Assembly (NCBI RefSeq): GCF_002778285.1
Contig: NZ_NESM01000001.1
Coordinates: 948,529 to 1,012,528 of the forward strand
From: Limnohabitans sp. 15K
GTDB taxonomy: Bacteria > Pseudomonadota > Gammaproteobacteria > Burkholderiales > Burkholderiaceae_C
DNA length: 64,000 bases
Reading direction: 5' to 3'
Each line of letters begins with the position of its first letter. Positions within the stretch are counted from its first letter, which is position 1. The translations under genes and the position numbers were made by a program. The notes under the pieces were generated by a model that was given only the letters and a program-made list of their open reading frames with translations, made no database searches and was not told where the DNA came from. Below, one piece after another: positions 7,999 to 15,592 of the stretch.

Positions 7999-9162
7999 AT
8001 GATCGAACGCACCCTTTTTACCGCCGACCACGAAGCCTTTCGCGACAGCTTTCGCCGCTTCATGGACAAGGAAATCGCCCCCCACCACGAGGCCTGGGAA
8101 GAGCAAGGCTATGTGGACCGCACCGTGTGGGACAAGGCCGGTGAAAACGGCTTTTTGTGCATGACATTGCCCGAAGCCTATGGTGGCTCGGATGCGGACA
8201 AGCTGTATTCGGTGGTGCAGATGGAAGAGTTGTCTCGCGCAGGCTTCACCGGCATTGGCTACGGCCTGCACAGCGAGATCGTCGCCCCTTACATCCTGCA
8301 TTACGGCACCGAAGCGCAAAAGCAAAAGTACCTGCCCAAGCTGGCCAGCGGCGAGATGGTGGGTGCGATTGCCATGAGCGAACCGGCTGCGGGCTCTGAC
8401 TTACAAGGCGTCAAAACGACAGCGATGCTGCAGCCGGATGGCACTTACCTCATCAACGGCAGCAAGACCTTCATCACCAACGGCTGGCACGCCGATCTGG
8501 TGATTTTGGTGGCCAAGACCGACCCGGCCGCCGGAGCCAAAGGCACCAGCTTGTTTTTGATCGAGCGCGGCACGCCTGGCTTTGAAAAAGGCAAGCGCTT
8601 GAAGAAGCTGGGCTTGAAGGCACAAGACACTTCCGAATTGTTTTTTGACAACGTGAAGGTCAGCGCCGACCAACTGCTGGGTGGCGCGGCCATGCAGGGC
8701 AAGGGCTTCATTTGCCTGATGGAGCAGCTGCCTTGGGAACGCCTGCAAATCGCGATTGGCGGCATTGCAGCAGCGCAAGCGGCCATCGACTGGACGGTGC
8801 AGTACGTGAAAGACCGCAAGGTGTTTGGCCAGGCTGTGGGCAACTACCAAAACACCCGCTACACCCTGGCCGAGTTGCAGACCGAGGTGCAGGTGGCGCG
8901 TGTGTTCGTGGACAAGTGCAGCGAGTTGCTGCTGCAAGACAAGCTGGACACGGCAACGGCCAGCATGGCCAAGTACTGGTGCTCGGATTTGCAGTGCAAG
9001 GTGATGGACGAATGCGTGCAGCTGCACGGCGGCTACGGCTACATGTGGGAATACCCCATCACCCGCGCCTATGCCGACGCCCGCGTGCAACGCATCTACG
9101 GCGGGACCAACGAGATCATGAAAGAAGTGATCTCGCGCAGCATGGGTTTGGCAGGGCGCTGA
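7999..9162 (+). CDS. Acyl-CoA dehydrogenase
   Basis: This 387-aa FAD-dependent acyl-CoA dehydrogenase makes trans-2-enoyl-CoA, passing electrons to electron-transfer flavoprotein. Family segments are AIAMSEPAAGSDLQGVKT (FAD and substrate contact), the middle-domain FITNGWHADL, and YGGTNEIMKEV near the C-terminus. The last has Gly where medium-chain enzymes carry the catalytic Glu. The likely base is instead Glu247 in LPWERL, the position used by long-chain and isovaleryl-type enzymes. The ATG at 7999 is preferred over the GTG at 7990 because CAGGTGA precedes it. It is transcribed divergently from the thiolase/FadB pair and upstream of the TetR gene. Confidence 0.93.
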   Translation: MIERTLFTADHEAFRDSFRRFMDKEIAPHHEAWEEQGYVDRTVWDKAGENGFLCMTLPEAYGGSDADKLYSVVQMEELSRAGFTGIGYGLHSEIVAPYILHYGTEAQKQKYLPKLASGEMVGAIAMSEPAAGSDLQGVKTTAMLQPDGTYLINGSKTFITNGWHADLVILVAKTDPAAGAKGTSLFLIERGTPGFEKGKRLKKLGLKAQDTSELFFDNVKVSADQLLGGAAMQGKGFICLMEQLPWERLQIAIGGIAAAQAAIDWTVQYVKDRKVFGQAVGNYQNTRYTLAELQTEVQVARVFVDKCSELLLQDKLDTATASMAKYWCSDLQCKVMDECVQLHGGYGYMWEYPITRAYADARVQRIYGGTNEIMKEVISRSMGLAGR

Positions 9163-9185
9163 ATGCCAGCCATTTCTTCCTCCTT

Positions 9186-9230
9186 GTGGGAGCAATGCTC
9201 TTTGTGGGAGCGACGCCCTCGTCGCGAAGG
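9186..9230 (+). repeat. REP-like element, one degenerate and one full unit
   Basis: GTGGGAGCGACG at 9204-9215, followed by a CCCT loop and CGTCGC at 9220-9225, has the head-plus-hairpin form of bacterial REP sequences (GTGGGAGCGRC...GTCGCGA). A shorter GTGGGAGC unit at 9186-9193 forms its own small hairpin, GAGC-AAT-GCTC. Both lie between the acyl-CoA dehydrogenase stop and the TetR start. REP elements are mobilised by RAYT transposases; no such gene is in the window. Confidence 0.65.
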
Positions 9231-9239
9231 TTTTCTGCC

Positions 9240-9938
9240 ATGACCGAGCTGGCCGAGCCCAAACGCGCACGCGGTCGCCCCCGCAAGACCGAGGGCGAGC
9301 GCGACGACGGCAACAGGCGTCAGGCGCTCATCTCGGCAGCAGCGCAGCTGTTTCACCGCAAGGGTTACGACGCCACCAGCACCCGGGAGATTGCGGCGCT
9401 TGTCGGCATGCAGCCGGGCTCGCCGTTTTATCACTTCGGCAACAAACAAGACCTGTTGCTGGCGGTGATGGTCGAAGGCATGAAGCAGGCCAGCCAGCGC
9501 CAAGAAACCGCCCGCGCGGGTCTGGCCGATGACCTGCCCCCACGAGAACTATTGCGCGCCCTGATCCGCAACCAGTTCGATGTGCTGCTGGGGCCTGACA
9601 GCGATTTCATTCCGGTGATGCTTTACGAATGGCGATCCCTGAGCGCAGAGCAGCGCCAGACCATCACAAAAATCAAAGACGACTACGAAGCCGCCTGGAC
9701 GCCAGTGCTTCAAGCGCTGCACGCCAGCGGCCAGTTGCTGGCCCCGGTGCAGCTGGCGCGTTTAATGATTTTTGGCGCACTCAATTGGGCGGTTCAGTGG
9801 TACCAGCCGCCAATTCAAACAGCAGCCAAACGCGTAACCAAAGCAGCACCCCAAACAACACCCAAAAGCCCCGTACGTGCATCGCTGGACGATTTGACCG
9901 ATGCCGCACTGGCCTTGTTTTTGAGAGACCCCAAATGA
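9240..9938 (+). CDS. TetR-family transcriptional regulator (AtuR/FadR-like candidate)
   Basis: This 232-aa protein has an Arg/Lys-rich start (KRARGRPRKTEGER) and a TetR DNA-binding domain at about residues 24-75 (ISAAAQLFHRKGYDATSTREIAALVG, shown here only by its ends: ISAAAQLF and REIAALVG), then GSPFYHFGNKQDLL. The C-terminal ligand domain is poorly conserved, as usual. It overlaps the next gene by ATGA, so it is co-transcribed with the terpenoid operon. In Pseudomonas the atu genes are controlled by the TetR repressor AtuR, and many beta-oxidation genes by other TetR proteins sensing acyl-CoA; this is the likely role here but is inferred. The ATG at 9240 is chosen over an ATG at 9195 that lies inside the REP-like element. 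Confidence 0.88.
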   Translation: MTELAEPKRARGRPRKTEGERDDGNRRQALISAAAQLFHRKGYDATSTREIAALVGMQPGSPFYHFGNKQDLLLAVMVEGMKQASQRQETARAGLADDLPPRELLRALIRNQFDVLLGPDSDFIPVMLYEWRSLSAEQRQTITKIKDDYEAAWTPVLQALHASGQLLAPVQLARLMIFGALNWAVQWYQPPIQTAAKRVTKAAPQTTPKSPVRASLDDLTDAALALFLRDPK

Positions 9939-10828
9939 CAACACCCACGCCATACCGCTCTGTCTTTGCCCCCGGCTTGCTAACAGGCCAAGTCATCCTG
10001 GTCACCGGCGGCGGATCGGGCATTGGCCGCTGCACCGCACACGAGCTGGCCAGTCTGGGAGCGCATGTGGTGCTGGTGGGCCGCAACCCCGACAAGTTGA
10101 CCGCCACCGCGCAAGAGATCACGGGTGATGGTGGGCAAGCCACTTGGCACAGCTGCGACATCCGGCGCGAAGACGATGTGAAAGCCATGGTCGCGCAGGT
10201 GGTGCAGCAGCATGGGCGCATTCATGGCTTGGTCAACAACGCGGGCGGGCAATACATCTCGCCCTTGGCAAAAACCAGCGCCAAAGGCTGGCAAGCGGTG
10301 ATCGACACCAACCTCACCGGTGGCTTTCTCGTGGCGCGTGAGTGCTTCAACCAAAGCATGCAAGCGCACGGCGGTGCGGTGGTCAACATCGTGGCCGACA
10401 TGTGGGGCTCGATGCCGGGCATGGGCCACAGCGGCGCAGCGCGGGCAGGCATGGTCAGCTTTACAGAAACCGCCGCGCTCGAATGGGCGGCACAAGGCGT
10501 GCGCGTGAATGCCGTGGCCCCAGGCTACATCGCCAGCAGCGGCATGGACCACTACCCACCCGAGGCGGGCCCTATGCTGCGCGAAATGCGCAACACGGTG
10601 CCGCAAGGCCGATTTGGCACCGAAGCTGAAACGTCAGCAGCCATTGTGTTTTTGTTGTCACCCGCAGCGAGTTTCATCAGCGGCACCGTGCTGCGTGTGG
10701 ACGGTGCCCGCCCGCAAATGCGCATGGGCTGGCAGCAAGGAGTGGCCCAAGCCGATGTTCAAGAACGCGATGCCGTCAAACCGTTTAACGGCTTTCACCG
10801 CGCCGTGACCCCCAAGGTATTCCAATGA
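9935..10828 (+). CDS. atuB: Short-chain dehydrogenase/reductase, AtuB- and PECR-like
   Basis: This 297-aa SDR has the nucleotide motif TGGGSGIG (residues 24-31) and NNAG (101-104). The usual YxxxK active-site pair is absent: the aligned stretch is HSGAARAG (165-172). From memory the same stretch occurs in peroxisomal trans-2-enoyl-CoA reductase (PECR), so this is probably a family trait and not decay. The likely role is reduction or oxidation of an acyl-CoA or terpenoid intermediate. It starts on an ATGA overlap with the TetR gene and ends on an ATGA overlap with atuC. In P. aeruginosa the SDR gene atuB likewise precedes atuC. Substrate is not established. Confidence 0.8.
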   Translation: MTTPTPYRSVFAPGLLTGQVILVTGGGSGIGRCTAHELASLGAHVVLVGRNPDKLTATAQEITGDGGQATWHSCDIRREDDVKAMVAQVVQQHGRIHGLVNNAGGQYISPLAKTSAKGWQAVIDTNLTGGFLVARECFNQSMQAHGGAVVNIVADMWGSMPGMGHSGAARAGMVSFTETAALEWAAQGVRVNAVAPGYIASSGMDHYPPEAGPMLREMRNTVPQGRFGTEAETSAAIVFLLSPAASFISGTVLRVDGARPQMRMGWQQGVAQADVQERDAVKPFNGFHRAVTPKVFQ

Positions 10829-12447
10829 ACTTCGAATCCACCTGGAACCCGCACAGCCCCGTGGCGCAGCAGCGACGCGAATCGGCGCTGGCCCGTCTGG
10901 CGCAGTGGCATGCCCTGCAAGACCGCGCAGCGCTTGCCTCGGCCCAATCCAAACCAGTGTTCGACAAACGCGGGCAACTGCTGCCGCGTGAACGTGTGGC
11001 CTTGCTGCTGGACCCGGGTGCACCGTTTTTGCCGCTGTGCGCGCTGGCGGGCTTTATGCAAGACACGCCCGACCCCACCAAATCGGTGCCCGGTGGCGGC
11101 ATGATCGCGGGCATTGGCTTCATCAGTGGCGTGCGCTGCATGGTGGTGGCCAGCGACTCGGGCATTGAAGCCGGGGCCATTCAGGCGCGCGGCCTTGAAA
11201 AGATTTTGCGCGTGCAGGAATTGGCGCTCGAAAACAAATTGCCATTTGTGCACCTGGTCGAAAGCGCCGGGGCCAACCTGATGCAGTACAAGGTTGAGGG
11301 CTTTGTGCTGGGCGGCAGCCTGTTCCGCAACTTGGCACGTTTGTCGGCAGCGGGCTTGCCGGTGCTCACGGTGCAACACGGCTCGGGCACCGCAGGCGGG
11401 GCCTACATGCCGGGCTTGAGTGACACCGTGATCATGGTGCGCGGCCGATCGCGGGCCTTTCTGGCCGGGCCGCCTTTGCTCAAAGCCGCCACGGGCGAAG
11501 TGGCCACCGAAGAAGAACTGGGCGGGGCCGAGATGCACACCAGCGTGTCGGGCCTGGGTGAATACCTGTGCGAAGACGACCGCCAGGCACTGGGGACCGC
11601 ACGCGATGTGGTGGCGCGTTGGGACTGGGCTGCGCGCAGCACGCAACGCAAAGACAACAACACGTTCAAGCCCCCGCGCCTGGACGCAGAAGAACTTCTG
11701 GGCCTCATGCCCGCACACCACCGCGAACCCATCGACATGCGCGAAGTCATCTTGCGCTTGGTGGACGACTCGGATTTTCTGGAATTCAAACCGCTGTTCG
11801 GCGCGGCCACCGTGTGCGCACAGGCGCGCATCGGCGGACATGCCGTGGGCATCATCAGCAACAACGGGCCCATCGATGTGGCCGGGGCCAACAAGGCCAC
11901 GCACTTCATCCAGTGGATGTGCCAATTGGGTCACCCCATTGTGTATTTGCAAAACACCACCGGCTACATGGTGGGCAAAGACAGCGAGCAAGGCGGCATG
12001 ATCAAACACGGCTCCAAGATGATCCAGGCAGTGACCAGCGCCACCGTGCCGCAGATCACCATCCAGTGCGGGGCCTCGTTTGGTGCGGGCAACTACGGCA
12101 TGTGCGGCCGGGGTTATGCACCACGCTTTTTGTTCAGCTGGCCGGGGGCCAAGACGGCGGTGATGGGTGGCGAGCAAGCGGCACGCACCATGCAGATCGT
12201 GGCGGAAGCCGGCATGGCACGCAAAGGCATCACGCCAGACACCGAAAAAATGCAGGCCCAGTTCGACAAGATCGTGGCCCTGTTTGAAGCGCAGGCCGAC
12301 GCCTTCTACACCAGCGGCTTGGTGCTTGACGACGGCGTGATCGACCCGCGCGATACGCGCAGCGTGCTCAGCTTTTGCCTCGACACCTGCTTGGAAGCTG
12401 CAGCACGCCAACCCCGCGCCATGACATTTGGCGTGGCCCGCATGTGA
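10825..12447 (+). CDS. atuC: Geranyl-CoA carboxylase beta (carboxyltransferase) subunit
   Basis: This 540-aa biotin-dependent carboxyltransferase carries the two crotonase-like halves typical of MCC/GCC beta subunits. Conserved stretches include HLVESAGANL (143-152), GSGTAGGAYMPGLSD and the C-terminal SFGAGNYGMCGRGY. It transfers CO2 from biotin to the gamma-methyl carbon of geranyl-CoA, or of 3-methylcrotonyl-CoA in the sister family. In MCC beta subunits a Phe in the HFGRIF stretch closes the acyl pocket; here the aligned residue is Gly163 (LGGSLF), which fits the larger geranyl substrate. Its biotinylated partner is atuF, four genes downstream. The context of atuD, atuE and atuF supports GCC over MCC. 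Confidence 0.85.
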   Translation: MNFESTWNPHSPVAQQRRESALARLAQWHALQDRAALASAQSKPVFDKRGQLLPRERVALLLDPGAPFLPLCALAGFMQDTPDPTKSVPGGGMIAGIGFISGVRCMVVASDSGIEAGAIQARGLEKILRVQELALENKLPFVHLVESAGANLMQYKVEGFVLGGSLFRNLARLSAAGLPVLTVQHGSGTAGGAYMPGLSDTVIMVRGRSRAFLAGPPLLKAATGEVATEEELGGAEMHTSVSGLGEYLCEDDRQALGTARDVVARWDWAARSTQRKDNNTFKPPRLDAEELLGLMPAHHREPIDMREVILRLVDDSDFLEFKPLFGAATVCAQARIGGHAVGIISNNGPIDVAGANKATHFIQWMCQLGHPIVYLQNTTGYMVGKDSEQGGMIKHGSKMIQAVTSATVPQITIQCGASFGAGNYGMCGRGYAPRFLFSWPGAKTAVMGGEQAARTMQIVAEAGMARKGITPDTEKMQAQFDKIVALFEAQADAFYTSGLVLDDGVIDPRDTRSVLSFCLDTCLEAAARQPRAMTFGVARM

Positions 12448-12457
12448 GAACGGACGC

Positions 12458-13597
12458 ATGGCCACCGAACTGAAACACCTGCTGCCCATGACTGACGCCC
12501 TGCAATTGGGTGAGCGTCTGAAATCAGCAGGTGCGACGCTGAGCCAGGCTGCATGGCAGCGAGCCCTTGGAGCTGACTTTGAACAGCTGGGGTTGATGGA
12601 CCGGGGTCACCGTTTGTGCGTGGTGTTGAGGCAGTTTTTGCCCGGCGATTTTCGGCAAGCGGCACCGCTCTTGGTCCAAACCATGGGACGGCCGATGGGG
12701 CTGGACCCACGCGGCGAACCTGTGGCCCCTGGCGATGTGGCGAGCAGCTTTTATCACTTGCCCCACAGCATGTACATAGCCGAGCATGGCTTGGCCCACT
12801 TGACCGAAGCCATGCAGGCGCAGCACGCGCTGACCCAACGCTTCACGGCAGAATTCAGCCTGCGCCCTTTTTTGCAACAGCACACACAAGCCACCTTGGC
12901 GCACTTGGCGCAATGGGCCAGCGACCCTAACGCCCATGTGCGCCGCGCCGTGAGTGAAGCCACGCGGCCCCGCTTGCCCTGGGCAGCACGCTTGCCGGAC
13001 TTTGTCCGTGACCCGTCTCCGGTGCTGCCTTTGTTGGCCCAATTGCGTGACGACAGCTCATCGTATGTGCGCCGCTCGGTGGCCAACCACCTGAATGACA
13101 TCGGCAAAGACCACCCGGAGTTGCTCACGGGCACGGCCCGCCAATGGCTGGACGATGCGCCAGTACCCGCCTCGCGGCAGGCCTTGCTGCGCCATGCCCT
13201 GCGCACCGCCATCAAGCGCGGCGATGCACAAGCGCTGGCCTTGTTCGGCCACGGGCAACCGTCGGAGCTTCAGATTCAAGGCACCAAAATCACCCCGTCA
13301 AAAGTCCGCATAGGTGACAGCCTGACCCTGCACTGCACCCTTTACAACCCCACTGCACAGGCGGCCAGCGCCCTGGCCGATTGGCGCGTTTTTTACGTCA
13401 AGGCCAACGGCACGCTCAGCCCCAAGGTGTTCAAAGGCAGCACCCTACAGATCGGTGCATACGGCCATGGCGTGCTGGAAAAAACACTGTCGCTGCGCCA
13501 AATGAGCACCCGCACCCACCACCCAGGCCGCCACACCGTCGAGATCGTCCTCAATGGACACGCGCACAGCATTGGCCACTTCGATCTGCACCCCTGA
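12458..13597 (+). CDS. alkC: AlkC-type DNA-3-methyladenine glycosylase (HEAT-like repeats plus Ig-like domain)
   Basis: This 379-aa protein resembles the AlkC branch of alkylation-repair glycosylases. It has an alpha-helical HEAT-like body (about residues 1-265), including HVRRAVSEATRPRLPW and VRRSVANHLNDIGKDHPE. A C-terminal beta-rich Ig-like domain follows (about 275-379, from IQGTKITPSKVRIGDSL to VEIVLNGHAH). Such enzymes remove alkylated bases (3-methyladenine, 3-methylcytosine) from DNA. It sits between atuC and atuD with gaps of 10 and 22 bases, so it is almost certainly co-transcribed, although it has no known role in terpene breakdown. The ATG at 12458 is used; a second in-frame ATG is at 12488. 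Confidence 0.82.
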   Translation: MATELKHLLPMTDALQLGERLKSAGATLSQAAWQRALGADFEQLGLMDRGHRLCVVLRQFLPGDFRQAAPLLVQTMGRPMGLDPRGEPVAPGDVASSFYHLPHSMYIAEHGLAHLTEAMQAQHALTQRFTAEFSLRPFLQQHTQATLAHLAQWASDPNAHVRRAVSEATRPRLPWAARLPDFVRDPSPVLPLLAQLRDDSSSYVRRSVANHLNDIGKDHPELLTGTARQWLDDAPVPASRQALLRHALRTAIKRGDAQALALFGHGQPSELQIQGTKITPSKVRIGDSLTLHCTLYNPTAQAASALADWRVFYVKANGTLSPKVFKGSTLQIGAYGHGVLEKTLSLRQMSTRTHHPGRHTVEIVLNGHAHSIGHFDLHP

Positions 13598-13619
13598 AAC
13601 CACCCCACGGAGACACACC

Positions 13620-14792
13620 ATGCAATACACCCACGAACACCGCGAGATCCAGAACACGCTCAAGCGTTTCATCGAAGCCGAGATCAACCCCCATGTGGAC
13701 GAGTGGGAAGCGGCCGAGATTTTTCCAGCGCATGAGGTCTTCAAAAAGATGGGCAACTTGGGCCTCTTGGGCCTGACCAAGCCCGAAGCCTTTGGCGGCG
13801 CGGGGCTGGACTATTCCTACAGCATGGCCATGGCCGAGGCGCTGGGGCACATCGACTGCGGCGGCATTCCCATGGCGATTGGCGTGCAGACCGACATGGC
13901 CACGCCTGCGCTGGCGCGTTTTGGCAGCGACGAATTGCGTGCCCAGTTTTTGGCCCCAGCGATTGCGGGCGACATGGTGGGCTGCATTGGTGTGAGCGAG
14001 CCGGGTGCGGGCAGCGATGTGGCGGGCATCAAAACCGTGGCGCGCAAGGATGGCGACGACTACGTGATCAGCGGCCAGAAGATGTGGATCACCAACAGCC
14101 TGCAGGCCGACTGGATGTGCATGCTGGTCAACACGGGAGAAGGACCCATCCACAAAAATAAAAGCCTGGTCATGGTGCCCATGCGCGAAAACGGCAAGCT
14201 TTTGCCCGGCATCGAGGTGGGCAAGAAGATAAAAAAGATCGGCATGAACAGCAGCGACACCGGTTTGATTTATTTTGACGAAGTGCGTGTGCCCCAGCGC
14301 TACCGCATTGGGGCCGAGGGCCAGGGCTTCATCTACCAGATGCAGCAGTTCCAGGAAGAGCGCTTGTGGTGTGCGGCCAGCACGCTGCAGTCGCTGACCA
14401 ACTGCATCCAGTGGACCGTGGACTGGGCACAAGAGCGCAAGTTGTTTGGCAGCACCCTGGCCGACCAGCAGTGGGTGCAGTTCAAGCTGGCCGAACTCAA
14501 AGCCGATGTGGAGTGCCTGCGCGCCCTGACCTACCAGGCGTGTGAGCACTACATTGCGGGCGAAGACGTGACCGAATGGGCCACCATGGCCAAACTCAAA
14601 GCCGGACGCCTGAACCGCACGGTGCCCGACACCTGCTTGCAGTTCTGGGGCGGCATGGGTTTCACCTGGGAGAACAAAGTCTCGCGCATGTACCGCGACG
14701 GGCGTTTGGCCTCCATTGGTGGCGGTGCGGACGAGGTGATGTTGGGCATCTTGGCCAAGATGATGGGCATTGCCAAGCGGCCACAAGCATGA
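13620..14792 (+). CDS. atuD: Citronellyl-CoA dehydrogenase (acyl-CoA dehydrogenase)
   Basis: This 390-aa acyl-CoA dehydrogenase has the FAD/substrate segment GCIGVSEPGAGSDVAGIKT, the middle-domain KMWITNSLQADW and a C-terminal GGGADEVMLGILAKMMGI. The probable catalytic base is Glu247 in QEERLW, because the C-terminal position that carries Glu in medium-chain enzymes is Gly here. In the Atu pathway AtuD converts citronellyl-CoA to geranyl-CoA. CGGAGA lies just before the ATG at 13620. The gene overlaps atuE by ATGA. Its place between the carboxylase beta gene and the hydratase matches the P. aeruginosa atuCDEF order, apart from the inserted alkC. Confidence 0.82.
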   Translation: MQYTHEHREIQNTLKRFIEAEINPHVDEWEAAEIFPAHEVFKKMGNLGLLGLTKPEAFGGAGLDYSYSMAMAEALGHIDCGGIPMAIGVQTDMATPALARFGSDELRAQFLAPAIAGDMVGCIGVSEPGAGSDVAGIKTVARKDGDDYVISGQKMWITNSLQADWMCMLVNTGEGPIHKNKSLVMVPMRENGKLLPGIEVGKKIKKIGMNSSDTGLIYFDEVRVPQRYRIGAEGQGFIYQMQQFQEERLWCAASTLQSLTNCIQWTVDWAQERKLFGSTLADQQWVQFKLAELKADVECLRALTYQACEHYIAGEDVTEWATMAKLKAGRLNRTVPDTCLQFWGGMGFTWENKVSRMYRDGRLASIGGGADEVMLGILAKMMGIAKRPQA

Positions 14793-15592
14793 GCACTTTG
14801 TTGACCGAACGCCAGGGCCCGGTCGAGACCTGGACGATGAACGACCCGGCCACGCGCAACGCCCTGAGCGATGCGGTGGTGGACGGCTTGCTGCAAGCCT
14901 GTGCGCGTGCGTCGCAAGATGCCACGCTGCGCATCGTGGTGTTGACCGGCGCAGGCGGTGCTTTTTGTGCGGGCGGCAGCTTGGGCGGCTTTGCCAGCTT
15001 GATCGGCCAGCCTTTGCAGGATGGCGAAACAGATCCGCTGCTGGCCATGAACCGCAGCTTTGGCGACCTGTTGCACGCGCTGAGCGCCCTGCCCCAGCTG
15101 CTGGTGTGTCGGGTGGATGGCGCGGCCATGGGCGGCGGTTTTGGCCTGGTGTGTTGCGCCGACCATGTGGTGGCCACAGCACGCTCGGTGCTGGGTACGC
15201 CCGAAGTCACGCTGGGCCTACCGCCCGCGCAGATTGCGCCTTTTGTGTGGCAACGCTTGGGCGAAAGCGCAGCACGCCAGTGCCTGCTGCAAGGCCTGAG
15301 CTACACCGCTGCGCAAGCGCTGCAAGTGGGGCTGGTCAACGAGGTGATTGAAGAGGACAGCGATGAAGCTTGGCAACAAACACTGACGCGCCTCATGCGT
15401 GCGGCACCCGGCGCGGTGGCCAGCACCAAGCAATTGCTGCGGCAGCTGCGAGGCCCGGTGCCTGATTTGCGCGATGCCGCTGCACACGCATTTGCACAAG
15501 GCCTGCGCAGCAACGAAGCCGCGCAAGGCCTGGTTGCGTTTGCACGCAAAAAGCCTGCGCCTTGGACACTTTCTGGCAAGGACACCGCATGA
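14789..15592 (+). CDS. atuE: Isohexenylglutaconyl-CoA hydratase (crotonase family)
   Basis: This 267-aa crotonase-fold protein shows FCAGGSLGGF, part of the oxyanion hole where most relatives read AGxD, and VDGAAMGGGFGLVCCAD. It also has GTPEVTLGLPPAQI, with the conserved Glu of the second catalytic position. In terpenoid degradation AtuE hydrates isohexenylglutaconyl-CoA, the product of geranyl-CoA carboxylase. The start is set by the ATGA overlap with atuD, and the stop overlaps the atuF start in the same way. A methylglutaconyl-CoA hydratase (LiuC) role is the main alternative and is less likely in this context. Confidence 0.82.
   Translation: MSTLLTERQGPVETWTMNDPATRNALSDAVVDGLLQACARASQDATLRIVVLTGAGGAFCAGGSLGGFASLIGQPLQDGETDPLLAMNRSFGDLLHALSALPQLLVCRVDGAAMGGGFGLVCCADHVVATARSVLGTPEVTLGLPPAQIAPFVWQRLGESAARQCLLQGLSYTAAQALQVGLVNEVIEEDSDEAWQQTLTRLMRAAPGAVASTKQLLRQLRGPVPDLRDAAAHAFAQGLRSNEAAQGLVAFARKKPAPWTLSGKDTA

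Noticed and set aside
9935..10828. AtuB as a degenerate, inactive SDR
   Set aside because: Loss of YxxxK first suggested decay, but the replacement matches the PECR group, and the rest of the fold and the operon coupling are intact.
10795..12489. Long minus-strand open frame (564 codons) opposite atuC
   Set aside because: It is a shadow of the carboxyltransferase gene; no motif or start signal, and a His/Ala-rich composition typical of antisense frames.
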